DNA of 25,000 nucleotides from Chondrilla cf. caribensis (GCA_964020155.1 OZ026551.1:445001-470000), one strand, 5' to 3'; numbered from the stretch's first letter, positions 9,097 through 20,242 are shown. Translations and numbers: made by a program. The notes: generated from the letters alone by a model not told the origin.

Positions 9097-10008
9097 TTAT
9101 GATCCAATAATCCTCATTAAAAATGCGTATTCGTCGGTTGTCACCACTCGCATGATCGAAACCAAAATGCGAACGAACTTCAGTTATTTACACAGCAATT
9201 GCTCCATAATCTTTTAAACTGCTGTTTTTATCTTAAAGGTTTTGATCCAGATGTGGAATTGAACTGCTCCTGACTAATTGCGACACGCACAATTTTCTAA
9301 ATGTAGCTATTTTTCAAAATTTGTAGGAACAGAGCAGTATAATGCGATATTCCCAATCCCATGTGTCTCCTTTGACCAAGTTCAACACTGAATATTTTTG
9401 TTTACTAAGTAGCCACGAGCTTGACCGCTAGTGGCTGTGGAATTCGATTGACGACATCTTGTCCGCGGCTTTGATAGTCGCGACGGAAAATTCGCATAAT
9501 GGCCGAAAACTGGACATAATAATTTCATTGGCACGCTTTAGACCAATTAGATCCGTGGGTTGGACCTTCTTACCCTGCTAACGAACTAAGGTCAACATCA
9601 CTTAACCTCGTTGACGCTTGATAATAAAGGTGCCTTGAACTTCAGAGTGAAATCCTGTTATTGAATCAGATGCACTTGGACGTCAAATTGGTGTATTAGT
9701 CTAAATTAGATGAACCAGGTGAAATGAACACATTACTAACTACATGGTGTGTCAGAGAACAATTCATTGGTAGTCTAATAGCAATCAAATGACATAAATA
9801 TACTAACTGATTCAGAGACACAAACAGTAACACAGAATGATACCTAGCAGATTCTATAGCCTCACTATGAACAACCTGATTAATTTATTAGTTGAATGCT
9901 GGATCACCCATAGATATTTACCATAGTACATTATATTATTGTCATTGTGATGGATTATACTAGATACTCAATAGTTAGTTCTGATGTTGCATGTGTATTG
10001 ATGTTACA
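9097..10008. other. No gene seen
   Basis: Unique AT-rich intergenic sequence upstream of MPP10. It has only short ORFs, no recognisable RNA gene and no strong repeat. Confidence 0.4.
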
Positions 10009-10085
10009 GTGCTACAAAGGACCATTGGTATGTCCTAGCACCTTCTGGTGCATGCACTCAAATAATATTATTGATTGATTGATAT
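10009..10085 (+). mobile_element. 3' end of a non-LTR retroelement or SINE, copy 1
   Basis: GTGCTACAAAGGACC, then TGTCCTAGCACCTTCTGGTG and a tail ATTGATTGATTGATA. The same module with the same tetranucleotide tail occurs at 17699-17776. A shared 3' block plus a short tandem tail is typical of LINE or SINE 3' ends (family knowledge). No reverse transcriptase is visible next to it. Confidence 0.6.
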
Positions 10086-10534
10086 AGTTCCAGACAAACT
10101 ATGGATGGTTACAACTGCTTCTGTTCCAAAACCTTGACCATGGACATGTCTGATGTAGACAGTATTCTTATTCAATGACATGAAGTTATACATGACATTC
10201 AATCTGGTAAAGGTGAAGTCCATACCAGTTTGTATGTGGATGTGGTGGGAATAGAGTCCATGTCTGTCTTGACCAGACAAAATGTAACTCATGAACAACT
10301 TTGCCAGCAAATAAACATTTGAGTTGGTTCTTTCTGAACTTTACGCACTCAAGAGGTCTAAGACAGTAATACAATGGCAATCAATGGTATTAAATATGCA
10401 TTGTGGAATTTGCCAGACTTTCTGAAATAACACAATCTGACAAATGCATTCATGTTACTAACTAGAGGTAGGACACATTGATGGTACATAGTATTACCTT
10501 AGATTTGTGATTATAGACAAGATATTTTCAATGT

Positions 10535-12113
10535 TTAGTACACATTCCTGGTTAGTACACACTCCTGGTTAGTATACACCTAGTTTGTATACACGCCTGG
10601 TTAGTACACACTCCTGGCAGGTTAGTACACACTCCTGGTTAGCACACACTCCTGGTTGGTACACATTCCTGGTTAGTACACACTCCTGGTTAGTACACAT
10701 TCCTGGTTAGTACACACTCCTGGTTAGTACACACTCCTGGTTAGTACACACTCCTGGTTAGTATACACCTAGTTTGTATACACTCCTGGTTAGCACACAC
10801 TCCTGGCAGGTTAGTACACACTCCTGGTTAGCACACACTCCTGGTTGGTACACATTCCTGGTTAGTACACACTCCTGGTTAGTACACATTCCTGGTTAGT
10901 ACACACTCCTGGTTAGTACACATTCCTGGTTGGTACACACTCCTGGTTAGTACACACTCCTGGTTAGTATACACTCCTGGTTAGTACACACTCCTTGTAA
11001 GTACATGCACACTTCTGGTAAGTACACACTCCTGATTTTGTACACACTCCTGGTTGGTACACAGTCCTGGTTGGTACAAACTTCTGGTTAGTACACATTC
11101 CTGGTTATTACAAAACTTCTGGTACTATGTACATAGAGCTGATTAGTGCACACTTCTGGTTAGTGCAAATTTCTGATAAGTACACACTCCTGATTTTGTG
11201 TACACTCCTGGTTAGTACACACTCCTGATCAGTACACACTCCTGGTTAGTGCAAACTCCTGGTTAGTACACACTCCTGGTTAGACTTAGTACACACTCCT
11301 GATTTTGTACACACTCCTGGTTGGTACACAGTCCTGGTTAGTACACACTCCTAGCTGGTTAATAAACACTCCTGGTTAGTACACACTCCTGGTTAGTACA
11401 CACTCCTGGCTAGCACACACTCCTGGTTAGCACACACTCCTGGTTAGTTCATACTCCTGGTTAGCACACACTCCTGGTTAGTTCATACTCCTGGTTAGCA
11501 CACACTCCTGGTTAGTACAAACTCCTGGTTAGTACATACTGCTGGTTAGACTTAGTACACACTCCTGATTTTGTACACACTCCTGGTTGGTACACAGTCC
11601 TGGTTAGTACACACTCCTAGCTGGTTAATAAACACTCCTGGTTAGTACACACTCCTGGTTAGTACACACTCCTGGCTAGCACACACTCCTGGTTAGCACA
11701 CACTCCTGGTTAGTTCATACTCCTGGTTAGCACACACTCCTGGTTAGTTCATACTCCTGGTTAGCACACACTCCTGGTTAGTACAAACTCCTGGTTAGTA
11801 CATACTCCTGGTTAGACTTAGTACACACTCCTGATTTTGTACACACTCCTGGTTGGTACACAGTCCTGGTTAGTACACACTCCTAGCTGGTTAATAAACA
11901 CTCCTGGTTAGTACACACTCCTGGTTAGTACACACTCCTGGTTAGCGCACACTCCTGGTTAGCACACACTCCTGGTTAGCACACACTCCTGGTTAGTTCA
12001 TACTCCTGGTTAGCACACACTCCTGGTTAGTTCATACTCCTGGTTAGCACACACTCCTGGTTAGTTCATACTCCTGGTTAGTACACACTCCTGGTAGTAC
12101 ACGCGCCTGGTTA
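10535..12113. repeat. 17-bp minisatellite, array 2 (about 1.6 kb)
   Basis: Unit ACTCCTGGTTAGTACAC on the plus strand, roughly 90 copies with variants (CTGGTTAGCACAC, CTGGTTAGTTCATA, CTGATTTTGTACAC). It is the reverse complement of array 1 at 2557-3105. It has higher-order structure: a 266-bp block beginning GACTTAGTACACACTCCTGA recurs at 11283, 11549 and 11815, and a block with CCTAGTTTGTATACAC recurs about 189 bp apart near 10571 and 10760. No reading frame is supported. Confidence 0.95.
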
Positions 12114-12120
12114 TAGTACA

Positions 12121-14160
12121 TCTTTATGTGGTTGTCACAAATACTTGGGTAATGTAAATGAGCTGATGGCCAAGGGTATGCAAGGGATGCCAAAAATTTA
12201 GGAGTAATTCAATGTGTCTCTTTTGGAAGCTACAGTATATGTCACTCTAGTAAACAAAGCAGTGATAAATACTTAGTGACAGAATTTTTGGGAATATACT
12301 ATATTCGTACAATTTTAATATATCCTGCTCGGTATAATTATTAATGAGAATATTGTCACAAAAAGTGAAAGAATGTTGTAAAAGCTATATTTAACATGTT
12401 ATTTTATATACCTTCCAATTATTATTTAACCGTACTGGATTTTGTGTGATTTGTTATGCATTTCTATCAGCTGCTTCATAAATTTACAGTAAACAAGCAC
12501 AACTCCAGGTAGGGTCTCCAAATTAGTGGACCCTACCCAGGTAGAGTCAACTATTAGTGACCCTTACATGCCCACTTAACAAACAATTGAGCATAATTTG
12601 TAACATTGTGCAGACATGAGTCTGTGTTGACTGTAAAGTGGTCAATTGTTGATATGTCCATAATAAAATACCAGCTGGAATTCAGTCAAATTATATGTCA
12701 ACATGTTATTGGCTTCCTCATTTTGAGCCAGTTTAGGCCAATAACTAGATTCATCACTTGAGAATTGACATAAACAAGTAATGTTTACTGTTTCTATCTG
12801 ATAATGTCGTAACACAGCTGCAAATCTGTATAACAGTTAAATAATAATTGGACAGCATATAAAATAACCTGTTATTTTCAATAACAGTTACTATCACAAT
12901 CAATACGCATGAGCATGTAAATTATCTAAAATTCAATAAAATACCTGTCTAGTTGACATTACAATGTTTACATATGCGACGTATAACGAAGTGAATTTAA
13001 TGAAGTATACCCTACCAAATGCAGTAGTTAGTTATGACAGGAACAGTCCAAGTGAGATGGGGAATCTTCAAAAGGGGTCATAGCCAAAATAGGATATTGC
13101 ATGGTGTGTAATCATCTGAGATGGAATAATGGTACATTTTGTCTGTGATATGTCATTGATTCTATAAGTACTACTTATTGCGCTGATGTCCTGATACATG
13201 ATATCGGAGTGTTGTCGTGAAACATTTCAATCACAACATTATCAAATAGATAACTTTAAATTTATTCTTGCAGGTAGTGTTTTCAATTTCAATGTTCCAT
13301 GTTAATTTCCAATTTCTAAAGTCCCATTCCAAGATGAAGCCGATTGTAGCAATTCGCAATTTGTGATTCTTTTTCTGTAAGTTATTGCTTCACTCTCTTT
13401 ATCTATTGATATAAATCAGATATTTTTATGCATGTAATGTACTTAGTCCACTGAAGAGAATGGATGATGTCAATTCCGTCAGTGCAGACTCTTTTGATGG
13501 ATAACTCTATAAGGTGACCGAAGCTACAGAGAGCATCTTAACTGACTGCAGTGAGCTAGTTGGGAAGCAGTTGCGTCAACAATCAACATCAGCGATGTGC
13601 ATGTACTTACTCGGCCCGCGGTATACAATTGTAACATCAGAATCGCTGATTATGACTATTGTTATCCTGTATGCTTTGGTCCAGCTTGAATCCTACTTGG
13701 CAATGTACTAATTCAATTTTATTGATAGATATGTTTTCATTATTCCTTCACATCAATTTCATTAATGATGAAACGTTTTATTACTTATTATCAATTAAAA
13801 TGTACGTGTATCGAATTATTGTTAAACAAAATTTGCCATGGTTTTATTTTCAAAGTACTTATTTTGTACATGGCATTACAGCTCTTGTATGCACAATTAC
13901 TGTTTCATGGTGAATGTTTTAGGATGAAAATTAGTAACGTACATGTAATTTGATCCTCCATAATTGAGATTAATTGTAATTGGTGTGTTTACAGAGCAAT
14001 TCAATCTTTTCCTTCTCTGTCTCACCATTTGGGACAGAATATAATTGTTTAATTCGTAACAAAGACCTCATAAGGGATATTCTCCGGTCCCCAGCCGTGT
14101 ACTGTGTGTACACAAAGCACGGGAGACATCTTCCCAGGTTGCGAGCTAATTGTATTATTA
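12121..14160. other. Gene-poor AT-rich region
   Basis: No exon, RNA gene or mobile element could be supported over 2 kb. A small perfect stem, GGTAGGGTC with GACCCTACC and a 12-base loop, lies at about 12508-12537. The open frames at 13514-13953 have no recognisable features or convincing splice sites. Confidence 0.4.
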
Positions 14161-14174
14161 AAAATGTGCGCTAA

Positions 14175-14197
14175 TACGTCATCTGCTATTGCACAAC
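14175..14197 (+). promoter_or_regulatory. bZIP-like motif pair upstream of copy A
   Basis: TACGTCAT (CRE/ATF-like) and, 5 bp further on, ATTGCACAAC (C/EBP-like), about 350 bp upstream of the ATG. The same arrangement lies upstream of copy B, in a block that is conserved although the surrounding sequence has diverged. Binding is inferred from motifs only. Confidence 0.35.
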
Positions 14198-14540
14198 CCT
14201 CTTAGTAACGGGTCAAGTCAAATATATTAATTTCTTTATATTGTTCACTGTATTATCGCTCTTGTCATATCACATAGGATTATATCACAAATATGAACGA
14301 ATAAGTCGCATTATTCGAATATATAAGTTTACTGTTACAAAGGATAGTAATATACGTGTTCCAAAAAAATCGTCTCGGTAGATATTGGCCCACACTTTAC
14401 CCTGGTCACGCGCTTTCTGACATCATCATTGACGCATCGCTGGTCGAAGGGCTGTAGTGGTCGAGACTTGTGTGATTCACCTTTGATAACTTGCTTGTAT
14501 CGAGTCGTCTTTCTTGGGGAAGAAGCTCATTGACAAGAAT

Positions 14541-14569
14541 ATGGCCTGTCAAATAACCTGTAAACACTA
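14541..14569 (+). CDS. Copy A exon 1
   Basis: ATGGCCTGTCAAATAACCTG and then TAAACACTA, followed by the strong donor GTGAGT. The apparent TAG stop is interrupted by the splice: TA joins T of exon 2 to make a Tyr codon. The preceding CTCATTGACAAGAAT is identical in copy B. Confidence 0.7.
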
Positions 14570-15957
14570 GTGAGTTTAAAATTGTTCTTTCCGGATCTTT
14601 GAACTAGCTAGGGAAATGCCTTTACTTTGTGACCAACATGCTAGCTCCGTCCTCGATGCCTCCATCTTGAGTTTCAGAGCTCGGCCTGGGAAGGAACCGC
14701 GATATCTCAATGCGTTTCTTCCCGATGCATAAAAACTGTTTTGAAGCGTTTTTAACGATTTTCTTTAATTTTGCATGGATCAGGACATATAAATTAAATG
14801 TAAAACGAATTTAAACAGTAAAAGAAGATGAATGAAGGGGTCTGACTGCAATAACTGTCTTTACATGGGATGGCTCGTTATAGATGTTTTTTGTCGGGTT
14901 CGTGCACGAAACTTCGTTTGCACTCGAGAGATTGTCGTGAAATACCTCTTCTCGAAGTTTTTGTGAAGAACCACTCGTTCAAGCTCAGCGCGTCTTCCTC
15001 AAAGATAAATTCAGAAGCTAAAATTGGAGAGTGCAGGGCGTATCCTAGCTCCCAAACTGGGTACACTAAATACTTTTTTGAATGGATGGTGCTAAATTGA
15101 ATGAGGATTCGTCCCTGTACGTTGAATAAACCTTAAACGTCTTTCAATTGGTGCCTGAATGATTCTTTATTGCAACGAATCAAAGAATTGTATCTAGCTG
15201 TATTGTGTAATTTCAGTAAATTCAAATGTAATTATAAAGACCTTGGTACATGTAGTATAGTGTAAATATGCATGTTTTCGAACTTTATTGTTCGGTAGAG
15301 GACCTGTACTGGTATCAAATTATAATCCCATGCGCGGTCACAATAAAAATTGCATATTAATTCGGACTGTAGCATTGACTGATCTGATTCAATAATGCCA
15401 ATCAGATGAAGACTAGTACACGTACAGTTGACTATCGAGGGGCTGAATGGATGCGGTGTTCCTTAGGAATTGTGTACATTTTGGGAGCTTTGTCGCGCAC
15501 TATGAATCCACTTATGCTTGTAGGATGTATGCGCGTGAGCATACATGCATACCTTTGCCTATATATAATAATATTATTGTGGGTTTATTCATGTGTGGGC
15601 GTGGGCGCGTGTTTACATACAAGTACACATGTACAAACCTGTCTTATGCTAATACATGTATTCACTTCTCCTCAATCTCTTACTGTCACCTGCAGTGTCA
15701 AAGAAAAACAAGCCAAACAAGAGATAGAGCCTCTTTGGGTCAAGGCACCAAAGGGGTTGTTTCATGGTGACAGCATTAATCTTGGAGATTCACGATCTGC
15801 ATTCCAGGCGATAAAGCGAGGGACAGAAGAGAAGCAACTCTTTGACATGCTGGGAGAAGGGGACATGAGACCGAGGAAGATCGGAGAGAGGCTTCCAGAT
15901 TGGTTCCCTCTGAAGAACATGGACATTGAATCCCTTCCATATGTCAAAAAGGCTTAA
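14541..15957 (+). CDS. Small two-exon gene, copy A (unknown protein, 96 aa)
   Basis: Not recognised. Exon 1 (29 bp) and exon 2 (262 bp) join to a 96-residue protein starting MACQITCKHYVKEKQAKQEI and containing PLWVKAPKGLFHGDSINLG, FQAIKRGTEEKQLFDMLGEG and LPDWFPLKNMDIESLPYV. It is hydrophilic and charged, with no signal peptide or membrane segment seen, so probably cytosolic (inference). The model is supported by copy B, about 4 kb downstream, where start context, donor, acceptor and frame are all conserved. An in-frame ORF from 15406 through the acceptor exists only in this copy and is judged spurious. The intron is 1126 bp; AATAAA at 16061 is about 100 bp past the stop. An extra small exon in the intron cannot be excluded. 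Confidence 0.72.
15696..15957 (+). CDS. Copy A exon 2 (terminal)
   Basis: The acceptor is a pyrimidine-rich tract ending CACCTGCAG at 15695; the exon completes the split Tyr codon and reads VKEKQAKQEIEPLWVK onward to a TAA at 15955-15957 after YVKKA. From 15717 to 15938 it differs from copy B at only two bases. Confidence 0.8.
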
Positions 15958-16060
15958 TTCCAAATAGTTGACTTTCACAGTTCACAGGTGTGCACAGCAC
16001 ACAGTCTACAAATACTGCAGACAATACTAGAGCATTGCAGCTTCTTTGTTAGTATCTAAA

Positions 16061-16066
16061 AATAAA
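16061..16066 (+). terminator. Polyadenylation signal, copy A
   Basis: Canonical AATAAA 104 bp after the copy A stop codon, on the coding strand. Confidence 0.5.
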
Positions 16067-16245
16067 TATAGCATTTGCATAAAGTACACTCAATGTAATC
16101 TTTGCAGTATAATGTCATGCTGAAAACATTAGTAGCACTTTATTCTATATTTTGGATTGTGGTAACTATTAACTGTATGTCCACTAGATATTGTAGAGTG
16201 GTACTTGTAGTGGGTAAATTAGACCGATGTTCCACTGCATGTAAA

Positions 16246-17203
16246 GTGGTCCGGCATGTTGGTGGGTCAACTAGAGAGTGGCTAATTCCACAGTAGTGGG
16301 TTGATTAGAGAGGTTCCACTGTAGAGTGGTTCCAGTAGTGGGTAGATCAGAGAGAGGTTCCACTGTAGAGTGGTTCCAGCAGTGGGTGGATTAGAGAGAG
16401 GTTCCACTGTAGAGTGGTCCCAGCAGTGGGTGGATTGGAGAGAGGTTCCACTGTAGAGTGGTCCCAGCAGTGGGTGGATTAGAGAGGTTCCACTGTAGAG
16501 TGGTTCTAATAGTGAATAAATTGGAGAGGTTCCACTGTAGAGTGGTCCCAGTATAGTTGGTGGATTAGAGAGGTTCCACTGAAAACTCAACTGTAGAGTG
16601 GTCCCAGTAGTGGGTAGATTAGAGAGGTTCCAATGTAGAGTGGCCCAGTAGTGGGTAGATTAGAGAGGTTCCACTGTAGAGTGGTCCCAGTAGTGGGTGG
16701 ATTAGAGAGAGGTTCCACTGTAGAGTGGTCCCAGCAGTGGGTGGATTAGAGAGGTTCCACTGTAGAGTGGTTCTAATAGTGAATAAAATTGGAGAGGTTC
16801 CACTGTAGAGTGGTCCCAGCAGTGGGTGGATTAGAGAGGTTCCACTGTAGAGTGGTTCTAATAGTGAATAAAATTGGAGAGGTTCCACTGTAGAGTGGTC
16901 CCAGTAGTTGGTGGATTAGAGAGGTTCCACTGAAAACTCAACTGTAGAGTGGTCCCAGTAGTGGGTGGAGTAGAGAGGTTCCACTGTAGAGTGGTCCCAG
17001 TAGTGAAGAAATTAGAGAGCGCCTTTCCACTGTAGAGTGGCCCAGTAGTGGGTGGATTGGAGAGTGGTTCAAATTCAATTAGGATTGAAGCTCAAACTGC
17101 ATAATAGAGAGGTTGCACTGAAATGATCCCAGTAGTGGGTCAACTTTGGAGAAGAGGTTTTCCACTGAAGAGTGGTTCCAGTAGTGGACGAATTGGAGAA
17201 GTT
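16246..17203. repeat. 42-44 bp satellite between gene copies
   Basis: Unit GAGAGGTTCCACTGTAGAGT, then GGTCCCAGTAGTGGGTGGAT and TA, about 22 copies. There is a GA length variant and a variant with TTCTAATAGTGAATAAA. A block with GTTCCACTGAAAACTCAAC recurs about 351 bp apart (16581 and 16932), so larger segments were duplicated. Each unit carries the TTCCACTGTA end of MITE family 3. The frames YSGTSLIHPLLGPL are repeat artefacts. Confidence 0.95.
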
Positions 17204-17358
17204 CTAATTCAATTAAGATCGATGCACAAAACGCGGCTGAAGCTGAAATTCTGCCCAAATCGACTACGTACTTCCGCACAACAGACATTTTCTCTGTATT
17301 ACGTAAGGGCTATGGATGCTTGCGTCATCACATCGTAGGTTCTCGATTGGTCTCGTCC

Positions 17359-17494
17359 CAGACCACCTCCCCAAGTACGTAGTCTTGCGTAGCCTTTCTC
17401 CGCCCCAACAAAGTAAAATGGCGGATCAAGGGTCGGCTACGCCAGACCATAGACCCTAGATACCTATGCCCAGGCTACCAAGTACGGTGGTCTG
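17359..17494. mobile_element. Foldback element
   Basis: CAGACCACC at 17359 is matched by GGTGGTCTG ending at 17494. A nested inverted pair, GCGTAGCC and GGCTACGC, lies inside, with TCTCCGCC opposite GGCGGATC. It is non-coding and more GC-rich than its surroundings. Confidence 0.5.
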
Positions 17495-17698
17495 GCGCCT
17501 TTACTCGCTATTAGAATGTGGTTAGCTAACCTTACAGACTGTTGAAGAGACAGACTTATTGATTCCAAGTGTAAACATTTCTTCGAGTATTTATGTGGTG
17601 GTGCCTATTTTAAGTTGTAATGTACATAACCTATTACTTATTAATATATTTATTGTTTCTTATGTATTATAATCCAGTTATCATTGTATCTTGTTGAG

Positions 17699-17776
17699 TG
17701 CTACATTGGACCCCTCTGTGTCCTAGCACCTTATGGTGTGGTGCACTTTTATAATATTGATTGATTGATTGATATA
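17699..17776 (+). mobile_element. 3' end of a non-LTR retroelement or SINE, copy 2
   Basis: GTGCTACATTGGACC, then TGTCCTAGCACCTTATGGTG, ending in four TTGA units. It is homologous to 10009-10085 in the same orientation; upstream sequences do not obviously match. Confidence 0.6.
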
Positions 17777-18200
17777 TCACAACGATCTCCTTCAGCCTAT
17801 ATTGATAACGAAGTGTGCACTATGTGTAGATACCTTGCAATATACAGACCTAACATATTAGATAGAAGAATAAATAAATAATTGACCCCAAATATGTCCC
17901 CGAAGGCTTTTTTGACGTGGTAACAACCAATCAAGAACTAAGTGCAGCTGCTTGGATGATATAGTTGTGTACACATTTGATCAACTACAATTGAGAATTA
18001 ATTGTGATCTACGTATACATGTGCTTGCAAAGCAAGTCAAGCTTACATAACGAACTGCGCCTCATAATTACCATCCAATAACAAAATTTCGCTGAGTTCT
18101 TAACAAACTAGTCACGGGAAATATTTTCACGCGTCCCGAGCCTATGAGCAGACGCGTGCAGCTCTGGAAATGTTATTTTTGGTTACCGTCGACACAAAAC
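17777..18200. other. No gene seen
   Basis: AT-rich sequence between the retroelement tail and the copy B promoter; no coding or repeat feature supported. Confidence 0.4.
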
Positions 18201-18225
18201 ACGCAGACCGCTGAAAATGCGCTCT

Positions 18226-18248
18226 AACGTCATTAGTTATTGCGCAAT
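18226..18248 (+). promoter_or_regulatory. bZIP-like motif pair upstream of copy B
   Basis: AACGTCAT, and then a perfect C/EBP-type palindrome ATTGCGCAAT (18239-18248). It corresponds to the pair at 14175-14197 of copy A. Motif inference only. Confidence 0.4.
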
Positions 18249-18432
18249 AATACCTGACATGGCCGCTGTAAAATGAATTATTTCTTTTCGTTTTGTCCCG
18301 TTGTACTATCTATTCAGGCCATATCACCAAAAATATATGCCATAGCGAATACGAACAGCTAGTATGCATTGAACACACTGTTTTTTCAATGGACATTATA
18401 TCCTACCGAAATGTGTTTCTACATTAGAGCTC

Positions 18433-18464
18433 TGACGTCATAATTGGGGGCAAAGTTATAAAAG
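18433..18464 (+). promoter_or_regulatory. Core promoter of copy B: CRE and TATA box
   Basis: A perfect TGACGTCA palindrome (18433-18440) stands 16 bp before TATAAAAG (18457-18464). Transcription would start near 18490, giving a 5' UTR of about 55 bp before the ATG at 18544. Such a layout is usual for inducible genes (general knowledge). Copy A has no TATA box at the matching place. Confidence 0.5.
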
Positions 18465-18543
18465 GACCCTCGTCGTCGTTGTACTACTTCATTTTGCTTA
18501 TACGAACGCGTCTGCCTCGAGAAAAGAGCTCATTGACAAGAAT

Positions 18544-18572
18544 ATGGCCTGTCAAATAACCTGTATCAACTA
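18544..18572 (+). CDS. Copy B exon 1
   Basis: ATGGCCTGTCAAATAACCTG, then TATCAACTA and donor GTGAGT. As in copy A, a Tyr codon is split 2+1 across the intron, removing an apparent TAG. Confidence 0.7.
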
Positions 18573-19678
18573 GTGAGTTTGGATGTTCTCTGTGGGTCTT
18601 GTAGCTAGTTGGGAATACTCCCCAACCTAGCTATAGACATACTTGCTCGCTCGGAACTCTGAGTTTGGGCTATGCCTGACAGCGAACCGCGATATCTCCG
18701 TTCGTTCATCCCGATAAAGAAGTCTTCAGGAGCATCTCGGATGTTTGTTTCCATTTCTTTGAAATGGCCCAACGGGATCGGGATGTGAATTTCTAAGGAG
18801 CGCAAATGGTCTGATTGCCATCATCTTTACAGTCCACGCCAGAGTTACTGCAATAGCTGGTACTCGTCCGCAATGACGCACTGGTTAAGCTTTTCCGCAG
18901 TGGAAAATAAGTTCGAAATATAGAGTAACGCGGCGGGTGATTTGGGTCGCCAGTGTTGCGGTGCGGCGCGGGCCTGCGAGTGGAGATGTTGTTGACGCGA
19001 ATTCCGGCGACTCGATAGCCGGTATCAAGAGAGTCAAACGTCGTGTGTATCCCAAATTATAACTTATTGTCCACTGTATATAGACCGCTATGTCTTTTGG
19101 AATTTTAGAGTCACTCGTTTTAGTTTCAGGACGCGAAATTAGAAAAGAATCGATTCAAGGACATCATTCCCCGAACATCACCATATCTAAATCTGTGTAT
19201 AATATGTTCTTCTCTGAAATGGTAACCCTACAACATATTTATGTCTCGTTCCCTTCTGGGACAGACCTAAAACTGCTTCGGGTCTTCTCCATGCACTGAT
19301 ACAGTAGCACCAACTGACAAACTCTGTCTTTACAGGACCAATAGATTTTGAATTTGATACTATTAATTTGATTAAGTTCCAGTACATTGAGTGTGTGTGT
19401 GCATGTATGTGTAATAACCAGCCTGGATGAGTTGTATGTACTTGGTACAGAAAAAAATGAAATATATTCCACTGAATTAATAATATTAGACTTCAAGGAT
19501 ATTGAATTAGTTCAGGATAAACAAGTATTAATACAGTAAATTTTGCGGGTTCAATTTTTCTAGTTTTGTGTTTGCATGTGTACACACACATGAGGAGCTG
19601 TTATTAAGTGGTCAAGTATGGTAGTGTTCCCCTAATGTATATGAAAGTTCTTGCCCATAAAGCAGCACTTCAAATTTG

Positions 19679-19743
<65 letters not shown>

Positions 19744-20185
19744 TTGTGTGTGCATGCATGCATATGTGTGTGCGTGCGTGTGTGTGTATGCAATGCATGT
19801 TCAGATCTGTGCATTGTGTATGTGTGAGGATGTATGTTCGTATTAATGCTTATACGATGAGTCTTCTATCTGCTGACACGTGCTGTCACTTCTTCTCAAC
19901 CTCTTACTGACCTGCAGTGTCAAGGAAAACACACCTAAACAAGAGATAGAGCCTCTTTGGGTCAAGGCACCAAAGGGGTTGTTTCATGGTGACAGCATTA
20001 ATCTTGGAAATTCACGATCTGCATTCCAGGCGATAAAGCGAGGGACAGAAGAGAAGCAACTCTTTGACATGCTGGGAGAAGGGGACATGAGACCGAGGAA
20101 GATCGGAGAGAGCCTTCCAGATTGGTTCCCTCTGAAGAACATGGACATTGAATCCCTTCCTTATGTTGATAAGGCTGACTTTTAA
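18544..20185 (+). CDS. Small two-exon gene, copy B (unknown protein, 98 aa)
   Basis: Tandem paralogue of copy A, family not recognised. Exons of 29 and 268 bp give a 98-residue protein starting MACQITCINYVKENTPKQEI. The core (PLWVKAPKGLFHGDSINLG to DIESLPYV) is the same except Asp to Asn and Arg to Ser; differences concentrate just after the exon junction and at the C-terminus, which ends VDKADF. The intron is 1345 bp and contains a (TG)n tract (19684-19740) absent from copy A. A second (GT)n tract follows the stop codon. AATAAA at 20512 is a possible polyadenylation signal. Its own promoter has TATA and CRE motifs, so it may be the more strongly inducible copy (inference). Confidence 0.74.
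19684..19740. repeat. (TG)n microsatellite in copy B intron
   Basis: An almost pure TG run followed by degenerate TG-rich sequence to about 19790, about 180 bp upstream of the exon 2 acceptor. Confidence 0.95.
19918..20185 (+). CDS. Copy B exon 2 (terminal)
   Basis: Acceptor TGACCTGCAG ends at 19917; the exon reads (Y)VKENTPKQEIEPLWVK to DKADF and TAA at 20183-20185. The stop is two codons later than in copy A because of a changed 3' end. Confidence 0.8.
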
Positions 20186-20205
20186 GAAGTGGTTGATGTG
20201 TCCAA

Positions 20206-20207
<2 letters not shown>

Positions 20208-20240
<33 letters not shown>
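20208..20240. repeat. (GT)n microsatellite in copy B 3' UTR
   Basis: A GT run 23 bp after the copy B stop codon. The matching place in copy A lacks it, although the flanking GCACAGCACACAG is shared. Confidence 0.9.

Positions 20241-20242
<2 letters not shown>

Noticed and set aside
10068..10380. Minus-strand ORFs (for example the frame with SGQDRHGLYSHHIHIQTG)
   Set aside because: Fairly protein-like, but no family recognised, no splice context, and the stop falls in a retroelement tail.
2557..12113. CRISPR array
   Set aside because: Arrays are direct head-to-tail minisatellites without unique spacers, and the genes are eukaryotic.
13514..13953. Plus-strand ORFs in the gene-poor region
   Set aside because: Short, hydrophobic AT-rich translations without homology cues or splice sites.
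15406..15695. Upstream in-frame extension of the copy A exon 2 ORF
   Set aside because: It is absent from copy B, whose frame stops nearby, and a conserved acceptor with a pyrimidine tract marks the real exon start at 15696.
16282..16888. ORFs with YSGTSLIHPLLGPL repeats
   Set aside because: Frames of the 42-bp satellite, broken by unit-length variants.
19090..19299. 69-residue ORF in the copy B intron
   Set aside because: No counterpart in the copy A intron and no recognisable splice borders.
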